Below, piece after piece: positions 24,498 to 33,638 of a stretch of 64,000 nt of DNA. Within the stretch, counting starts at the first letter, position 1, and each line of letters starts with the position of its first letter. A program made the position numbers and the translations under genes. Under the pieces are notes generated by a model. It did no database searches, was not told the origin of the DNA, and worked only from the letters and a program-made list of their open reading frames with translations. Source of the DNA: Curtobacterium oceanosedimentum (lineage in GTDB: Bacteria; Actinomycetota; Actinomycetes; Actinomycetales; Microbacteriaceae); contig NZ_JAIXIG010000009.1 of assembly GCF_020297365.1 (NCBI RefSeq), positions 49,728-113,727 of the forward strand, read 5' to 3'.

Positions 24498-26251
24498 CGC
24501 GCGGCTCCCGTGGGCGGGACGTCGTCCCACCCCGGACCGGGAGGCACGGCGCCGGTCGCGCGGTCCTCGCCCCGCCCGGCAGGGGCACCGGACCCGGGCA
24601 CGGGCTCATCCGCAGCCTGCGTCGCGACCGCGGGGCGGGCCTCCCGTTCGCGCCAGCGGTGGGTCGTGTCGACGGCAGCCGCCTCGACCGCGCGGTGCGC
24701 CGTCTCGGCCCACAGCCGCTGTGCGTCCCGCGCGTCGAGCGCGCCCACGCGCGCGGAGACCGGCCCCGCGACGGTGTGCACGTGCACGGCCGCGAGCCGC
24801 AGGGCGCGCTCGAACGGCCCCTGCTCCACCTTGACGCTCTGCACCCGGGGCAGCGGCACGATGACCAGCGACCGCCACACGGCCCCGAGCCGGAGCAGCA
24901 CCGCGCCCTGCACGAACCGGTACCCGTTGCGCCGGAAGGCGAACGGCCGCAGCCAGGCGGCACGGCGGGGCGAGTGCACGAAGCCGCCGCGGTCGCCCGA
25001 GGTGGTGAGGCTGTCGTCGACGACGTTGACGGCCTCGGCCGAGCCCTCGCGCAGGGCCTCCTGCGATGCCTCCGGACCGGCGACGACGGTGCCGACCAGG
25101 CCGGGCAGGATGATGTCGAGGACCTCGCGGACGTCGGCGGCGGTGCCGACCGGCAGGATGATCGACGACACCTGCTGGTTGCTCGACGCGGCACCGGTGG
25201 CGCTCGTCGCGCGGTTGATGCGGATGTCCCACCAGCCGAACGGCCGCCACAGCAGGGGCTGCGCGACGCTGACGGCGTGGATGCGCCCCGGCGGCAGCGT
25301 CTCGTTCGACGTCGAGACCAGGCCGTAGCCGATCCGGATACCGTCGCGGGTCTCGGCGATCGTGTACCGCAGCGAGCGCGAGAACTTGCGGATGTAGTAG
25401 CCACCGGCGCCGATCACGGCGGGGAAGAGCCCGAACAGGAACCCGTACTCGCCGGTGAGCGCGACGCTGACGATCATCGCCGCGACGACCAGCAGGATGA
25501 ACAGCGTCGTGCCGGACAGCAGCATCGAGGCGATGAGTCGACCGGGGCGCACCTTGACGATCCGGGTGGCGTGCACGGCCGCCGGGTCGAGCTCGGGCGA
25601 GAACATCTCGTCGACGCGGTCCTGCAGCGCACCGTTCGAGCGGCGTGCCGGGCCGTCGTGGGCGTCGTCGTCCTTCGCGCCGGACGCCAGCACCAGGATC
25701 CGCTGCCGCAGGTCGTCGGCGGCCCGGGCCCCGAGGTAGGCGAGCTGGACGTTCGCGTCGTTGCCGGCCTGCGCGATCTCGAGCTTGGCGGTGCCGAACA
25801 CGCGGGGCACGAGCGGCCGCTGGATGTTGATGCCCTGGATGCGGTCGAGCCGGGCCTTGCGGTGGTTCCGGAACAGCACGCCGGATCGCACCTCGACGAT
25901 CTCGCCGGTGACCCGGAACTCGTGCATCCGCCACGACAGGTAGAACAGCCCGATCAGCACGACGAGGAACACCGCGATGCCGAGCAGGACCCAGCCGACC
26001 GCCCCGTGCTCGTACACGTACCGGACGGGGTCGCCGTCCTCCTGCTGCTCGCCCGGGATGAAGAACTCGACGAGCTGGTCACGCAGGCTGTTCAGCACGT
26101 AGCCGAGGATGACGATGAGGAAGATCCCGCCCTTGAGCAGCGGGGTGAGCGGGTGCAGGCGGTGCCACTCGCCGTCGGTCAGGGGCGCTGCTGCGGCCGC
26201 GTCGCCCCGGGTGGGCGGTGCGGGCGGCGGGGTACCGGGTCGGAAGGTCAC
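24494..26251 (-). CDS. PH-domain (YdbT-type) membrane protein (585 aa)
   Basis: Four hydrophobic helices occur as two pairs (about 40-58 and 85-108; about 245-268 and 272-290). They alternate with bacterial PH (bPH2) domains, with EVRSGVLFRNHRKARLDRIQ in the first, IRIGYGLVSTSNETLPPGRI in the second and LVIVPLPRVQSVKVEQGPF in the third. The C-terminal 80 residues are disordered. Partner of the smaller YdbS-like protein just upstream (9-base gap). Such pairs are thought to organise membrane proteins; the exact role is unknown. GTG 26251 start. Confidence 0.85.
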   Translation of the reverse strand: MTFRPGTPPPAPPTRGDAAAAAPLTDGEWHRLHPLTPLLKGGIFLIVILGYVLNSLRDQLVEFFIPGEQQEDGDPVRYVYEHGAVGWVLLGIAVFLVVLIGLFYLSWRMHEFRVTGEIVEVRSGVLFRNHRKARLDRIQGINIQRPLVPRVFGTAKLEIAQAGNDANVQLAYLGARAADDLRQRILVLASGAKDDDAHDGPARRSNGALQDRVDEMFSPELDPAAVHATRIVKVRPGRLIASMLLSGTTLFILLVVAAMIVSVALTGEYGFLFGLFPAVIGAGGYYIRKFSRSLRYTIAETRDGIRIGYGLVSTSNETLPPGRIHAVSVAQPLLWRPFGWWDIRINRATSATGAASSNQQVSSIILPVGTAADVREVLDIILPGLVGTVVAGPEASQEALREGSAEAVNVVDDSLTTSGDRGGFVHSPRRAAWLRPFAFRRNGYRFVQGAVLLRLGAVWRSLVIVPLPRVQSVKVEQGPFERALRLAAVHVHTVAGPVSARVGALDARDAQRLWAETAHRAVEAAAVDTTHRWREREARPAVATQAADEPVPGSGAPAGRGEDRATGAVPPGPGWDDVPPTGAAR

Positions 26252-26260
26252 GGACGACCC

Positions 26261-26782
26261 CTACAGCCCGGCGCGACGGGACTCGGCGAGTTCGACGAGT
26301 CGATCGCGCAGCTCGTCGGCGTCGGCGGCGGGCACGCCGGGGATGCGCACGTTGGTGGCTGCCGCCGCGGTCACGAACTTCAGCTCGCTCATCCCCAGCG
26401 CGCGGTCCAGGGGGCCGCGGGCGACGTCGACCAGCTGCATCCGCCCGTAGGGGACGGCCGTGAACCGCTGCCACATCAGCCCGCGCCGCACGACCAGGTC
26501 GTCGTCGCGCAACGCGTACCCGATGGCGCGGACCCGGCGCGGGGTCAGCGCGGCCGTCACGGCGGTGACGACGGCGACGACGACCCCGACGGCGATCCAG
26601 ATCGTGCCGGCGGGGGAACCGAAGCCGTCGTTCGCGACGCCGATGAGCACGCACCCGGCGGTGATCACGACCCCGATGAGGAGCGTGGTGACGAGCTCGG
26701 TCCAGACGAGCTTGGCGGACACCCGGTGCCAGTGGATCCCACCGAGGCCGAGGCCCGGCTCGTCGAGTCGTTCACGCGGCAT
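26261..26782 (-). CDS. PH-domain (YdbS-type) membrane protein (173 aa)
   Basis: Two transmembrane helices (about 28-50 and 60-80) come before a single bPH2 domain containing YALRDDDLVVRRGLMWQRFT and PYGRMQLVDVARGPLDR. ATG 26782 (MPRERLDEPG) is chosen because the upstream in-frame stretch looks noncoding. It pairs with the YdbT-type protein downstream and follows the DUF3180 gene by 22 bases, all in the fol operon. Confidence 0.85.
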   Translation of the reverse strand: MPRERLDEPGLGLGGIHWHRVSAKLVWTELVTTLLIGVVITAGCVLIGVANDGFGSPAGTIWIAVGVVVAVVTAVTAALTPRRVRAIGYALRDDDLVVRRGLMWQRFTAVPYGRMQLVDVARGPLDRALGMSELKFVTAAAATNVRIPGVPAADADELRDRLVELAESRRAGL

Positions 26783-26804
26783 CGCGGGCCTCCTGGGTGT
26801 GCGG

Positions 26805-27296
26805 TCAGTGGACCGTGGTCGTGCCGCCCCGCGGGTCGTCGCGGTCGTCGTCGTCACCCGGGGGTGCGATGCACATGCGCTCCGCCACGAGTGCGCAGAC
26901 CGTCAGGACGATCCCACCCGCGACGGCGATGACGTTCGGCAGGGTCGAGCCTAGCGAAGGCGTCACCGACCGGGTCAGCAGGTACGCGACGAGGCCGAGG
27001 GCGAACCCGCCGAACAGGGTGCCGCAGATGCTCGACGCCTTGGCGAGCACCACGACCCGGGTGGCGTACAGGGGGTCGACGGGCCGCTGTCGTCCTGCGC
27101 CCTCGCGGGCGTGCCGGCGGACCGGGCGGGCCATGAGCACGACGGCGACACCGATGAACGCCAGCGTCACGCCGAGCGGGACGGACAGGATCAGCGTGGG
27201 TGCCGGGCGCGACGCCAGGACGGCGTCGAGCGCGAAGCCCGCCACCGCCGTCACGACGGCGATGCTGATGAGCGTGGAGGCGCGGGTGGGCTTCAT
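26805..27296 (-). CDS. DUF3180 membrane protein (163 aa)
   Basis: Four hydrophobic helices (about 8-28, 33-53, 85-108, 118-140) and a charged tail ending DDRDDPRGGTTTVH. DUF3180 genes follow folK in most actinobacteria, as here: ATG 27296 overlaps the folK stop (ATGA). No catalytic motif is known for the family. Confidence 0.85.
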   Translation of the reverse strand: MKPTRASTLISIAVVTAVAGFALDAVLASRPAPTLILSVPLGVTLAFIGVAVVLMARPVRRHAREGAGRQRPVDPLYATRVVVLAKASSICGTLFGGFALGLVAYLLTRSVTPSLGSTLPNVIAVAGGIVLTVCALVAERMCIAPPGDDDDRDDPRGGTTTVH

Positions 27297-27847
27297 GCGG
27301 TCGTCGTGCTCCCCGCCGGACGGGAGGCCCGGCTCGGCTCGTCGAACAGGCGCGGCTCGTCGACGCGCTCGGTGTCGTCCCCGACTGCGGTCAGCAGGTC
27401 GGCCACCGGTCCGGCGCCGGGCAGCACGGCCGCGGGGTCGGCGTCGAGCCACGGCGCGAGCACGAACGCGCGCTCCGCTGCCCGGGGGTGCGGGACGGTC
27501 AGGGTGTCCGTGTCGATCCGTTCGGCGTCGACGGCGACGACGTCGAGGTCGAGGGTGCGGTCGCCCCACCGGACCTGGCGCGTCCGGCCGTGGTCGTCCT
27601 CGATGCCGTGCAGCGCGTCGAGGAACGCCTGCGGTTCCAGCTCGGTGTCCACGATGACGACGGCGTTCCGGTAGCGGGGCTTCGACGCGTCGGGCCCGTC
27701 GAGCGTCACGGCGACGGACTCGACCTCGCGGCTCGAGGCCACCGGCTCGACACCGGGCAGCGCGGCGATCGCGGCCGCGGCGGCGCGCAGGGTGCTCCCC
27801 CGGTCGCCGAGGTTCGCGCCGAGTGCGACGACGACCCGGCGGGTCAC
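27293..27847 (-). CDS. folK: 2-amino-4-hydroxy-6-hydroxymethyldihydropteridine pyrophosphokinase
   Basis: Transfers pyrophosphate from ATP to the pterin in folate synthesis. ALGANLGDR at 8-16 and RWGDRTLDLDVVAVD in the centre are the signature motifs, with VPHPRAAERAFVLAPWLD after. GTG 27847 overlaps the folB stop (GTGA). Length (184 aa) is normal. Confidence 0.95.
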   Translation of the reverse strand: MTRRVVVALGANLGDRGSTLRAAAAAIAALPGVEPVASSREVESVAVTLDGPDASKPRYRNAVVIVDTELEPQAFLDALHGIEDDHGRTRQVRWGDRTLDLDVVAVDAERIDTDTLTVPHPRAAERAFVLAPWLDADPAAVLPGAGPVADLLTAVGDDTERVDEPRLFDEPSRASRPAGSTTTA

Positions 27848-28233
27848 GCGGCGTCCCCGTCCGGCACCGCGTCGGCACGGCTGCGGCGGATCGTGATCGA
27901 CACGTCGGTGAACGGCACGGTGATCGGCGCCTGCGGCTTGTGCACCGTGACCTCGGTCGCCAGGGCCGCACCGTGGGTCAGCACGACGGCGGCGATGCGC
28001 TCGGCGAGCGTCTCGATCAGGTCGACGGGGTCCCGCTCGATCTCGGCGACGACCTGCTCGGCGAGCACGCCGTAGTGCACGGTGGCGTCGAGGTCGTCGG
28101 AGCCCGAGGCCGCGCGGGCATCGAGCTCCACGGCGACGTCGACGACGAAGTCCTGGCCGTCGGTGCGCTCGTGGTCGAACACACCGTGGTGTCCACGAGC
28201 TCGGACCCCAGTCAGGCGGATGGTGTCGTTCAC
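27844..28233 (-). CDS. folB: Dihydroneopterin aldolase
   Basis: Converts dihydroneopterin to the hydroxymethyl pterin used by FolK. The start GTG 28233 (VNDTIRLTGVRARGHHGVF) overlaps the folP stop. The conserved HGVFDHER segment, the DLIETLAERIA helix and the C-terminal VTVHKPQAPITVPF are all present. 129 aa, usual length. Confidence 0.95.
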   Translation of the reverse strand: MNDTIRLTGVRARGHHGVFDHERTDGQDFVVDVAVELDARAASGSDDLDATVHYGVLAEQVVAEIERDPVDLIETLAERIAAVVLTHGAALATEVTVHKPQAPITVPFTDVSITIRRSRADAVPDGDAA

Positions 28234-29198
28234 GATCGAGCTGCCCTCCAGGCGTCCCAGACGTCGAGCACGGCACGGGTCGGTGCCGGGTCGTGCACGC
28301 GCACGCCCCACGCGCCGCGCTCGGCGGCGAGCAGGCTGATGGCGGCGGTGGCGAGGTCGCGCTCCTTCGGCGGGGCACCCTCGGGGCTGCCGACGCCGTC
28401 GAGGAAGCGCTTGCGCGAGGCGGCGACGAGCACCGGCAGACCGATCGAGGCGAAGCGCTCGTAGCCGGCCAGGATCTCCCAGTTCTGCACACCGTGCTTG
28501 GCGAATCCGAGGCCCGGATCGATCACGACCTGCTCCTGCCGGACGCCGAGCACGATGAGCTCGGCGACCCGGAGTTCGACCTCGCGCCGGACCTCCTCGA
28601 CCGCGTGGGTGTACTCGGCGTTGCGGTACATCCGGTCGCTGTGGCCGCGCCAGTGCATGACGACGAACCCGACCCCGGTGGACGCCACGACCCGGGCCAT
28701 GTCCGGGTCGGCGAGGCCGCCGGAGACGTCGTTGACGATCGCGGCGCCGAGCTCGACGGCGCGCTCCGCGGTGGCGGCGTTCATGGTGTCGACGCTGACC
28801 GGGATCCCCTCGGCGACGAGCTGCTGCACGACGGGCAGCACCCGCTCCTGCTCGACGGGGACCGGGACGCGCTCGGACCCGGGGCGGGTCGACTCGCCAC
28901 CGACGTCGATGAGGTCGGCACCGGCGGCCACCAGGTCCCTCGCGTGCTGCACGGCGGCGTCGTAGGCCTGGTGCAGCCCCCCGTCGCTGAACGAGTCGGG
29001 GGTGACGTTGAGGATGCCGAGCACGCGGGTGCGGTCGTCGGCCGGACCACCGCGGTCCCGACGACGGCCGGTCACGACCTCCGGCACCGGCTGGGGTGCA
29101 CGGAGGTCGATCGCGACCGTCGGCGGTTCGGCGGCGACGGCTCGGGCGCGACGCACCTCGGCGAGTCGGCGCTCTCGTCGCGTCGGCTGGTCCGTCAT
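28230..29198 (-). CDS. folP: Dihydropteroate synthase
   Basis: Joins the pterin pyrophosphate with p-aminobenzoate; the target of sulfonamides. GILNVTPDSFSDGG, DVGGESTRPGSERV, ND-V-SGG, VVMHWRG and VLVAASRKRFL are all seen. The N-terminus has an Arg-rich extension of about 57 residues before the barrel. It starts 6 bases after the ftsH stop; the folE gene usually found between them is missing. Confidence 0.95.
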   Translation of the reverse strand: MTDQPTRRERRLAEVRRARAVAAEPPTVAIDLRAPQPVPEVVTGRRRDRGGPADDRTRVLGILNVTPDSFSDGGLHQAYDAAVQHARDLVAAGADLIDVGGESTRPGSERVPVPVEQERVLPVVQQLVAEGIPVSVDTMNAATAERAVELGAAIVNDVSGGLADPDMARVVASTGVGFVVMHWRGHSDRMYRNAEYTHAVEEVRREVELRVAELIVLGVRQEQVVIDPGLGFAKHGVQNWEILAGYERFASIGLPVLVAASRKRFLDGVGSPEGAPPKERDLATAAISLLAAERGAWGVRVHDPAPTRAVLDVWDAWRAARS

Positions 29199-29204
29199 GC
29201 CGGC

Positions 29205-31193
29205 CTACGCGGGGGCGATACCGGGGTTGCCGAACGGACGACGGCGGGGCTTCGAGGCCGACTCGGAGTCCGACGTCTCCGCCGCCGTCGAGGCAGCCTG
29301 TCCGGGAACACCGATGGCGGGCAGGTTGCTCACCGGGCGCTTGTCGCTGGAGAGCCACTGCGGGCGCTCCGGCAGCTTGCGGACGTCCTTGAAGATCTCG
29401 ACGAGCTCCGGGGCGTCGAGCGTCTCCTTCTCGAGCAGCTCACCGGCCAGGCGGTCGAGGATGTCGCGGTTGTCGTTGAGCACCTGGTAGGCCTCGTCGT
29501 GCGCCTGCTCGAGCAACGCACGGGTCTCGGCGTCGACGGTCTCGGCGATGTTCTCCGAGTAGTCCCGGCCGGTCCCACCGCTCATGTCGCGACCGACGAA
29601 CGGCTCGCTCGACCCGGAGCCGAGCTTGACGGACCCGACGGCACGGCTCATGCCGTACTCGGTGACCATCTTGCGCGCGGTGCCCGTGGCCTTCTCGATG
29701 TCGTTCGAGGCACCGGTGGTCGGGTCGTGGAACACGATCTCCTCGGCGACGCGACCACCCATGGCGTAGGTCAGCTGGTCGAGCAGCTCGTTGCGGGTGA
29801 CCGAGTACTTGTCCTCGAGGGGCAGGACCATCGTGTAGCCGAGGGCACGGCCGCGCGGCAGGATCGTGATCTTCGTCACCGGGTCGGTGTGCCGCATCGC
29901 CGCCGCCGCCAGGGCGTGGCCGCCCTCGTGGTACGCGGTGATCAGGCGCTCCTGGTCGGACATCACGCGGGTCCGGCGCTGCGGGCCCGCCATGACGCGG
30001 TCGACGGCCTCGTCGAGGGCGCGGTTGTCGATGAGCTGCGCGTTCGACCGCGCGGTCAGCAGCGCGGCCTCGTTCAGGACGTTCGCCAGGTCGGCGCCGG
30101 TGAAGCCCGGCGTCTTGCGGGCGAGCAGCTCGAGGTCGACGCTCGCGGCGAGCGGCTTGCCCTTCGCGTGCACCTCGAGGATCTGCTTGCGGCCGGCCAG
30201 GCTCGGGGCGTCGACGCCGATCTGGCGGTCGAAGCGGCCCGGGCGCAGCAGCGCGGGGTCGAGCACGTCGGGGCGGTTCGTCGCCGCGATGAGGATGACG
30301 TTCGTCTTGCCGTCGAAGCCGTCCATCTCGACGAGCAGCTGGTTCAGCGTCTGCTCACGCTCGTCGTTGCCGCCGCCGATGCCGGCACCACGGTGACGAC
30401 CGACCGCGTCGATCTCGTCGATGAACACGATGGCCGGCGAGTTCGCCTTGGCCTGCTCGAACAGGTCGCGGACGCGGCTCGCACCGACACCGACGAACAT
30501 CTCGACGAAGTCCGAACCGGAGATCGAGTAGAACGGCACGCCTGCCTCGCCGGCGACGGCGCGGGCGAGCAGGGTCTTGCCGGTGCCGGGAGGGCCGTAC
30601 AGCAGCACGCCCTTCGGGATCTTCGCGCCGACGGCCTGGAACTTCGCCGGCTCCTTGAGGAACTCCTTGATCTCGTGGAGTTCCTCGATCGCCTCGTCGG
30701 AGCCCGCGACGTCGGCGAACGACACCTGCGGGTTCTCCTTGTTGTTGATCTTCGCCTTCGACTTGCCGAACTGCATGACCTTCGAGCCGCCGCCCTGGGC
30801 GCTCGACAGCAGGAACCAGAACAGGGCACCGATGATCAGGAACGGCAGCAGGATGCCGAGCAGCGACAGGAACCAGTTGCCCTGCGACACGTGATCGTTG
30901 TAGCCCTTCGGCAGGTCGGCGCTGTTGACGGCGTTGATGACCTCTTCGCCACGCGGTGTGGAGTAGTAGAACTGCTCCTGCTTGCCGCCGTCCTTCAGGG
31001 TGAGGTCGACGCGCTGCTCGGTGGAGTTCACCACCACGGACGACACCTTGCCGTCGGACAGCAGCTCGAGGCCCTTCTGGGTGTCGATCTCTTGCGTGTT
31101 CGCCTGCGCGAGGAAGCTCCAGCCGATGAGGATGCCGGCCAGCGCGATCAACACGTAGAGGTACGGGCCGCGGAAGATGCGCTTCAAGTTCAT
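29205..31193 (-). CDS. ftsH: ATP-dependent zinc metalloprotease FtsH (662 aa)
   Basis: Membrane-bound AAA protease that degrades misfolded and regulatory proteins. Two transmembrane helices (about 11-28 and 107-130) flank the external domain. Walker A GPPGTGKT is at 200-207, the second region of homology is [20 protein letters not shown], and the zinc site is HEGGH near 425 (a Gly replaces the usual Ala, with both His and the Glu kept). The C-terminal tail is disordered. A minus-strand TATGCT -10 box lies at 31253-31248, about 55 bases upstream. Confidence 0.97.
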   Translation of the reverse strand: MNLKRIFRGPYLYVLIALAGILIGWSFLAQANTQEIDTQKGLELLSDGKVSSVVVNSTEQRVDLTLKDGGKQEQFYYSTPRGEEVINAVNSADLPKGYNDHVSQGNWFLSLLGILLPFLIIGALFWFLLSSAQGGGSKVMQFGKSKAKINNKENPQVSFADVAGSDEAIEELHEIKEFLKEPAKFQAVGAKIPKGVLLYGPPGTGKTLLARAVAGEAGVPFYSISGSDFVEMFVGVGASRVRDLFEQAKANSPAIVFIDEIDAVGRHRGAGIGGGNDEREQTLNQLLVEMDGFDGKTNVILIAATNRPDVLDPALLRPGRFDRQIGVDAPSLAGRKQILEVHAKGKPLAASVDLELLARKTPGFTGADLANVLNEAALLTARSNAQLIDNRALDEAVDRVMAGPQRRTRVMSDQERLITAYHEGGHALAAAAMRHTDPVTKITILPRGRALGYTMVLPLEDKYSVTRNELLDQLTYAMGGRVAEEIVFHDPTTGASNDIEKATGTARKMVTEYGMSRAVGSVKLGSGSSEPFVGRDMSGGTGRDYSENIAETVDAETRALLEQAHDEAYQVLNDNRDILDRLAGELLEKETLDAPELVEIFKDVRKLPERPQWLSSDKRPVSNLPAIGVPGQAASTAAETSDSESASKPRRRPFGNPGIAPA

Positions 31194-31361
31194 GTGATCC
31201 GGGCGCGATCGCCCGACACCTTTCTCTGCCGAAGTTGCGTGCTGATCAGCATACGGCCGCGATTCTGTGGCGAGAATGGGTGTCCTCTGCGGGCGAACTC
31301 ACCGCCGGACACGAGTCCGCCGAGCGCAGCCTGCGCCGGCGGACGCGCTGGTCGGGGCCCG

Positions 31362-31913
31362 TCAGGAGTAGACGTGCGGGGCGAGGACGCCCACGCCGCG
31401 CAGGTTGCGGTAGCGCTCGTCGTAGTCCAGGCCGTACCCCACCACGAAGGCGTCCGGGATGTCGAAGCCGACGTACTTCACGTCGACCTCGACCTTGGCG
31501 GCCTCGGGCTTGCGGAGCAGGGCGACGATCTCGACGCTCGCGGCACCGCGGGACTGCAGGTTCTGCTTGAGCCACGACAGCGTCAGGCCGGAGTCGATGA
31601 TGTCCTCGACGATGAGGACGTCGCGCCCGTGCAGGTCGGTGTCGAGGTCCTTCAGGATGCGCACCACGCCGGACGACTTCGTGCCGGAGCCGTAGGACGA
31701 CACGGCCATCCAGTCCATCCGCGCCTGCATCTTCAGGTGTCGCGAGAAGTCCGCCATCACCATGACGGCGCCCTTCAGGACGCCGACGAGCAGCGGGTCG
31801 CGCCCCGCGTAGTCGGCGTCGACGACCGCCGCGAGCTCGGCGAGCTTCTCGTCGATCTGCTCGGGGGTGAAGAGGACTTCGGACAGGTCTGCCTGGACGT
31901 CGGAGAGTTCCAC
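31362..31913 (-). CDS. hpt: Hypoxanthine phosphoribosyltransferase
   Basis: Purine salvage: converts hypoxanthine/guanine plus PRPP to IMP/GMP. The PRPP-binding loop is VEDIIDSGLTL (102-112), the flexible loop contains SSYGSGT, and the base-binding motif is FVVGYGLDYDERYRNL near the end. GTG 31913 has TAGGCT 6 bases upstream; the TAG is also the tilS stop. 183 aa, normal length. It is followed by 168 noncoding bases before the ftsH start. Confidence 0.95.
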   Translation of the reverse strand: MELSDVQADLSEVLFTPEQIDEKLAELAAVVDADYAGRDPLLVGVLKGAVMVMADFSRHLKMQARMDWMAVSSYGSGTKSSGVVRILKDLDTDLHGRDVLIVEDIIDSGLTLSWLKQNLQSRGAASVEIVALLRKPEAAKVEVDVKYVGFDIPDAFVVGYGLDYDERYRNLRGVGVLAPHVYS

Positions 31914-31922
31914 CGGTCCAGC

Positions 31923-32942
31923 CTAACCGGCGCTGAACGACAGGCGGTCACCGGATCGCGATGCCCGGACCCCCGGCAGGTCGATCGGCCCCTGCCCCCG
32001 CCAGTCGGTGACGAGTCGGCAGACCTCGAGCGTCTGCACACGCGTCAGCGTCACCCCGAACTCGCTCGCGACGGCCAGCCGGACGAGCCGCTGGCGGAGC
32101 GCCGGCGGGTTCGCCCCGAGCGCCCGCACTGACAGCGAGATGCCCGCCTCGGAGTGCTCGGCGATGTCCTCGGCGAGCTCCTCGGCGAAGTGGTCGAGTG
32201 CCGCGGAGTCCTCGCGCAGCTGGTCGGCGGTGCGGGCCAGGGCCTCCTGGACCCCGGGACCGAGCTCCCGTTCGAGCACGGGCACCAGGGTGTTCCGCAC
32301 CCGCACCCGCGCGTACGCCGGGTCGTCGTTCTGCGGGTCGTGCCACGGCGCGAGGCCCGCCGCCGCGCACGCCTGCCGGGTCGTGTGCCGACGCACGGCG
32401 AGCAGCGGCCGGCCGTAGGCCGGACCGTCGTCACGCCGCGCGAGCGGGAGCATGCCGGACAGGCTGTCCGGGCCGCTGCCGCGCAGCAGGCCGAGCAGCA
32501 CCGTCTCGGCCTGGTCGTCGAGCGTGTGCCCGAACAGCACCAGGGGCGACCCGGTGGCGGCCGCGACCTCGGCGATCGCCGCGTGCCGGGCCTCCCGGGC
32601 GGCGCCCTCCGGACCGCCGTCGGAGCCGACCGTGACCCGGCGGACCGTCACCGGGTCGAGTCCCAGCTCGGACGCCTGCCGGGAGGCGCGGCTCGCGACC
32701 GCCTCGGAGCCCGCCTGGAGCGCGTGGTCGACGACCACCGCTCCGGCGCGCAGTCCCTGCTTGCCGGCCTCGAACGCGGTGGCCGCGGCGAGCGCGAGCG
32801 AGTCGGCCCCGCCACTCAGGGCCACCAGCACCAGGTCGCCGTCCGCGACGAGCCGCTGGTCGCGGGCGTCGGCGAGCAGGTCGCGCACCGCACGGCGGGT
32901 GTCGGCGACCGCGGGATCCAGCCGGGGGCGCGGAGAGTTCAC
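31923..32942 (-). CDS. tilS: tRNA(Ile)-lysidine synthase
   Basis: Modifies C34 of tRNA-Ile(CAU) to lysidine. The PP-loop SGGADS is at 43-48 and the family segment [19 protein letters not shown] follows, with [17 protein letters not shown]. The C-terminal domain is short, as in actinobacteria. GTG 32942 has TAACGT 6 bases upstream, a leaderless pattern. It is divergent from ppa and followed directly by hpt. Confidence 0.93.
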   Translation of the reverse strand: MNSPRPRLDPAVADTRRAVRDLLADARDQRLVADGDLVLVALSGGADSLALAAATAFEAGKQGLRAGAVVVDHALQAGSEAVASRASRQASELGLDPVTVRRVTVGSDGGPEGAAREARHAAIAEVAAATGSPLVLFGHTLDDQAETVLLGLLRGSGPDSLSGMLPLARRDDGPAYGRPLLAVRRHTTRQACAAAGLAPWHDPQNDDPAYARVRVRNTLVPVLERELGPGVQEALARTADQLREDSAALDHFAEELAEDIAEHSEAGISLSVRALGANPPALRQRLVRLAVASEFGVTLTRVQTLEVCRLVTDWRGQGPIDLPGVRASRSGDRLSFSAG

Positions 32943-33017
32943 CCGGTAACGTTAGCCGCGCTCTCGGGACCACCGACAGCCCCACGACACACCCACCGAC
33001 ACACCAGGAGTGCAGAC

Positions 33018-33509
33018 ATGGCCGCGTACGACGTCGTCGTCGAGATCCCCAAGGGCAGCCGCAACAAGTACGAGGTGGACCACGAGACCGGTCGCGTGTA
33101 CCTCGACCGCGTGCTGTTCACGTCGTTCGTCTACCCCACCGACTACGGCTTCTTCGAGAAGACCCTGGCCGACGACGGCGACCCCGTGGACGCCCTGCTG
33201 CTGCTCGAGTTCCCGACGTTCCCCGGCGTCGGCGTCAAGGTCCGCCCGGTCGGCGTCTTCAAGATGAGCGACGAGGCCGGCAACGACGAGAAGGTCCTCG
33301 TCGTCCCCGCCAAGGACCCGCGCTGGGCGCACATCCAGGACATCTCGGACGTGCCGGAGCAGACCAAGGCCGAGATCGCGCACTTCTTCGAGCGCTACAA
33401 GGACCTCGAGCCGAACAAGTGGGTCAAGGCCGAGGGCTGGGGCGACGCCGCCGAGGCCGAGCGCATCGTGCAGGCCGGCCAGGCCGCGTACGTGCCCGGC
33501 TCGCACTGA
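33018..33509 (+). CDS. ppa: Inorganic pyrophosphatase (163 aa)
   Basis: Hydrolyses pyrophosphate. Family I signature residues: [37 protein letters not shown] with the metal-binding Asp cluster, VVPAKDPRW, and [13 protein letters not shown] 33018 has AGGAG 7 bases upstream. Followed by a short-unit repeat and a complex terminator. Cytosolic, single gene. Confidence 0.97.
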   Translation: MAAYDVVVEIPKGSRNKYEVDHETGRVYLDRVLFTSFVYPTDYGFFEKTLADDGDPVDALLLLEFPTFPGVGVKVRPVGVFKMSDEAGNDEKVLVVPAKDPRWAHIQDISDVPEQTKAEIAHFFERYKDLEPNKWVKAEGWGDAAEAERIVQAGQAAYVPGSH

Positions 33510-33514
33510 CGCTT

Positions 33515-33546
33515 CGTCCGTTCGTTCGTCCGTCCGTCCGTCCGGA
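33515..33546. repeat. Tetranucleotide repeat (CGTC/CGTT units)
   Basis: Seven consecutive 4-base units, CGTC CGTT CGTT CGTC CGTC CGTC CGTC, followed by CGGA. The array starts 5 bases after the ppa stop. It lies outside any gene, so length change would not alter a protein. Confidence 0.8.
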
Positions 33547-33554
33547 CAGTGGAT

Positions 33555-33616
33555 CGCGCCCCCGTGCGGTCGTTGCACCCCGACTCCTCGGGGCGCGATG
33601 ACCGCGCGGGGGCGCG
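33555..33616. terminator. Nested-hairpin bidirectional terminator
   Basis: An outer 17-base stem with one mismatch (33555-33571 with 33600-33616) encloses a second stem (33578-33583 with 33588-33593). It lies between the convergent ends of ppa and the NlpC/P60 gene. Confidence 0.75.
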
Positions 33617-33638
33617 TTCTCGTTCGTGGGTGTGACGT

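Noticed and set aside
28293..32132. Very long plus-strand frame through folP, ftsH and hpt
   Set aside because: Antisense shadow of well-recognised minus-strand genes; no family motif in the translation.
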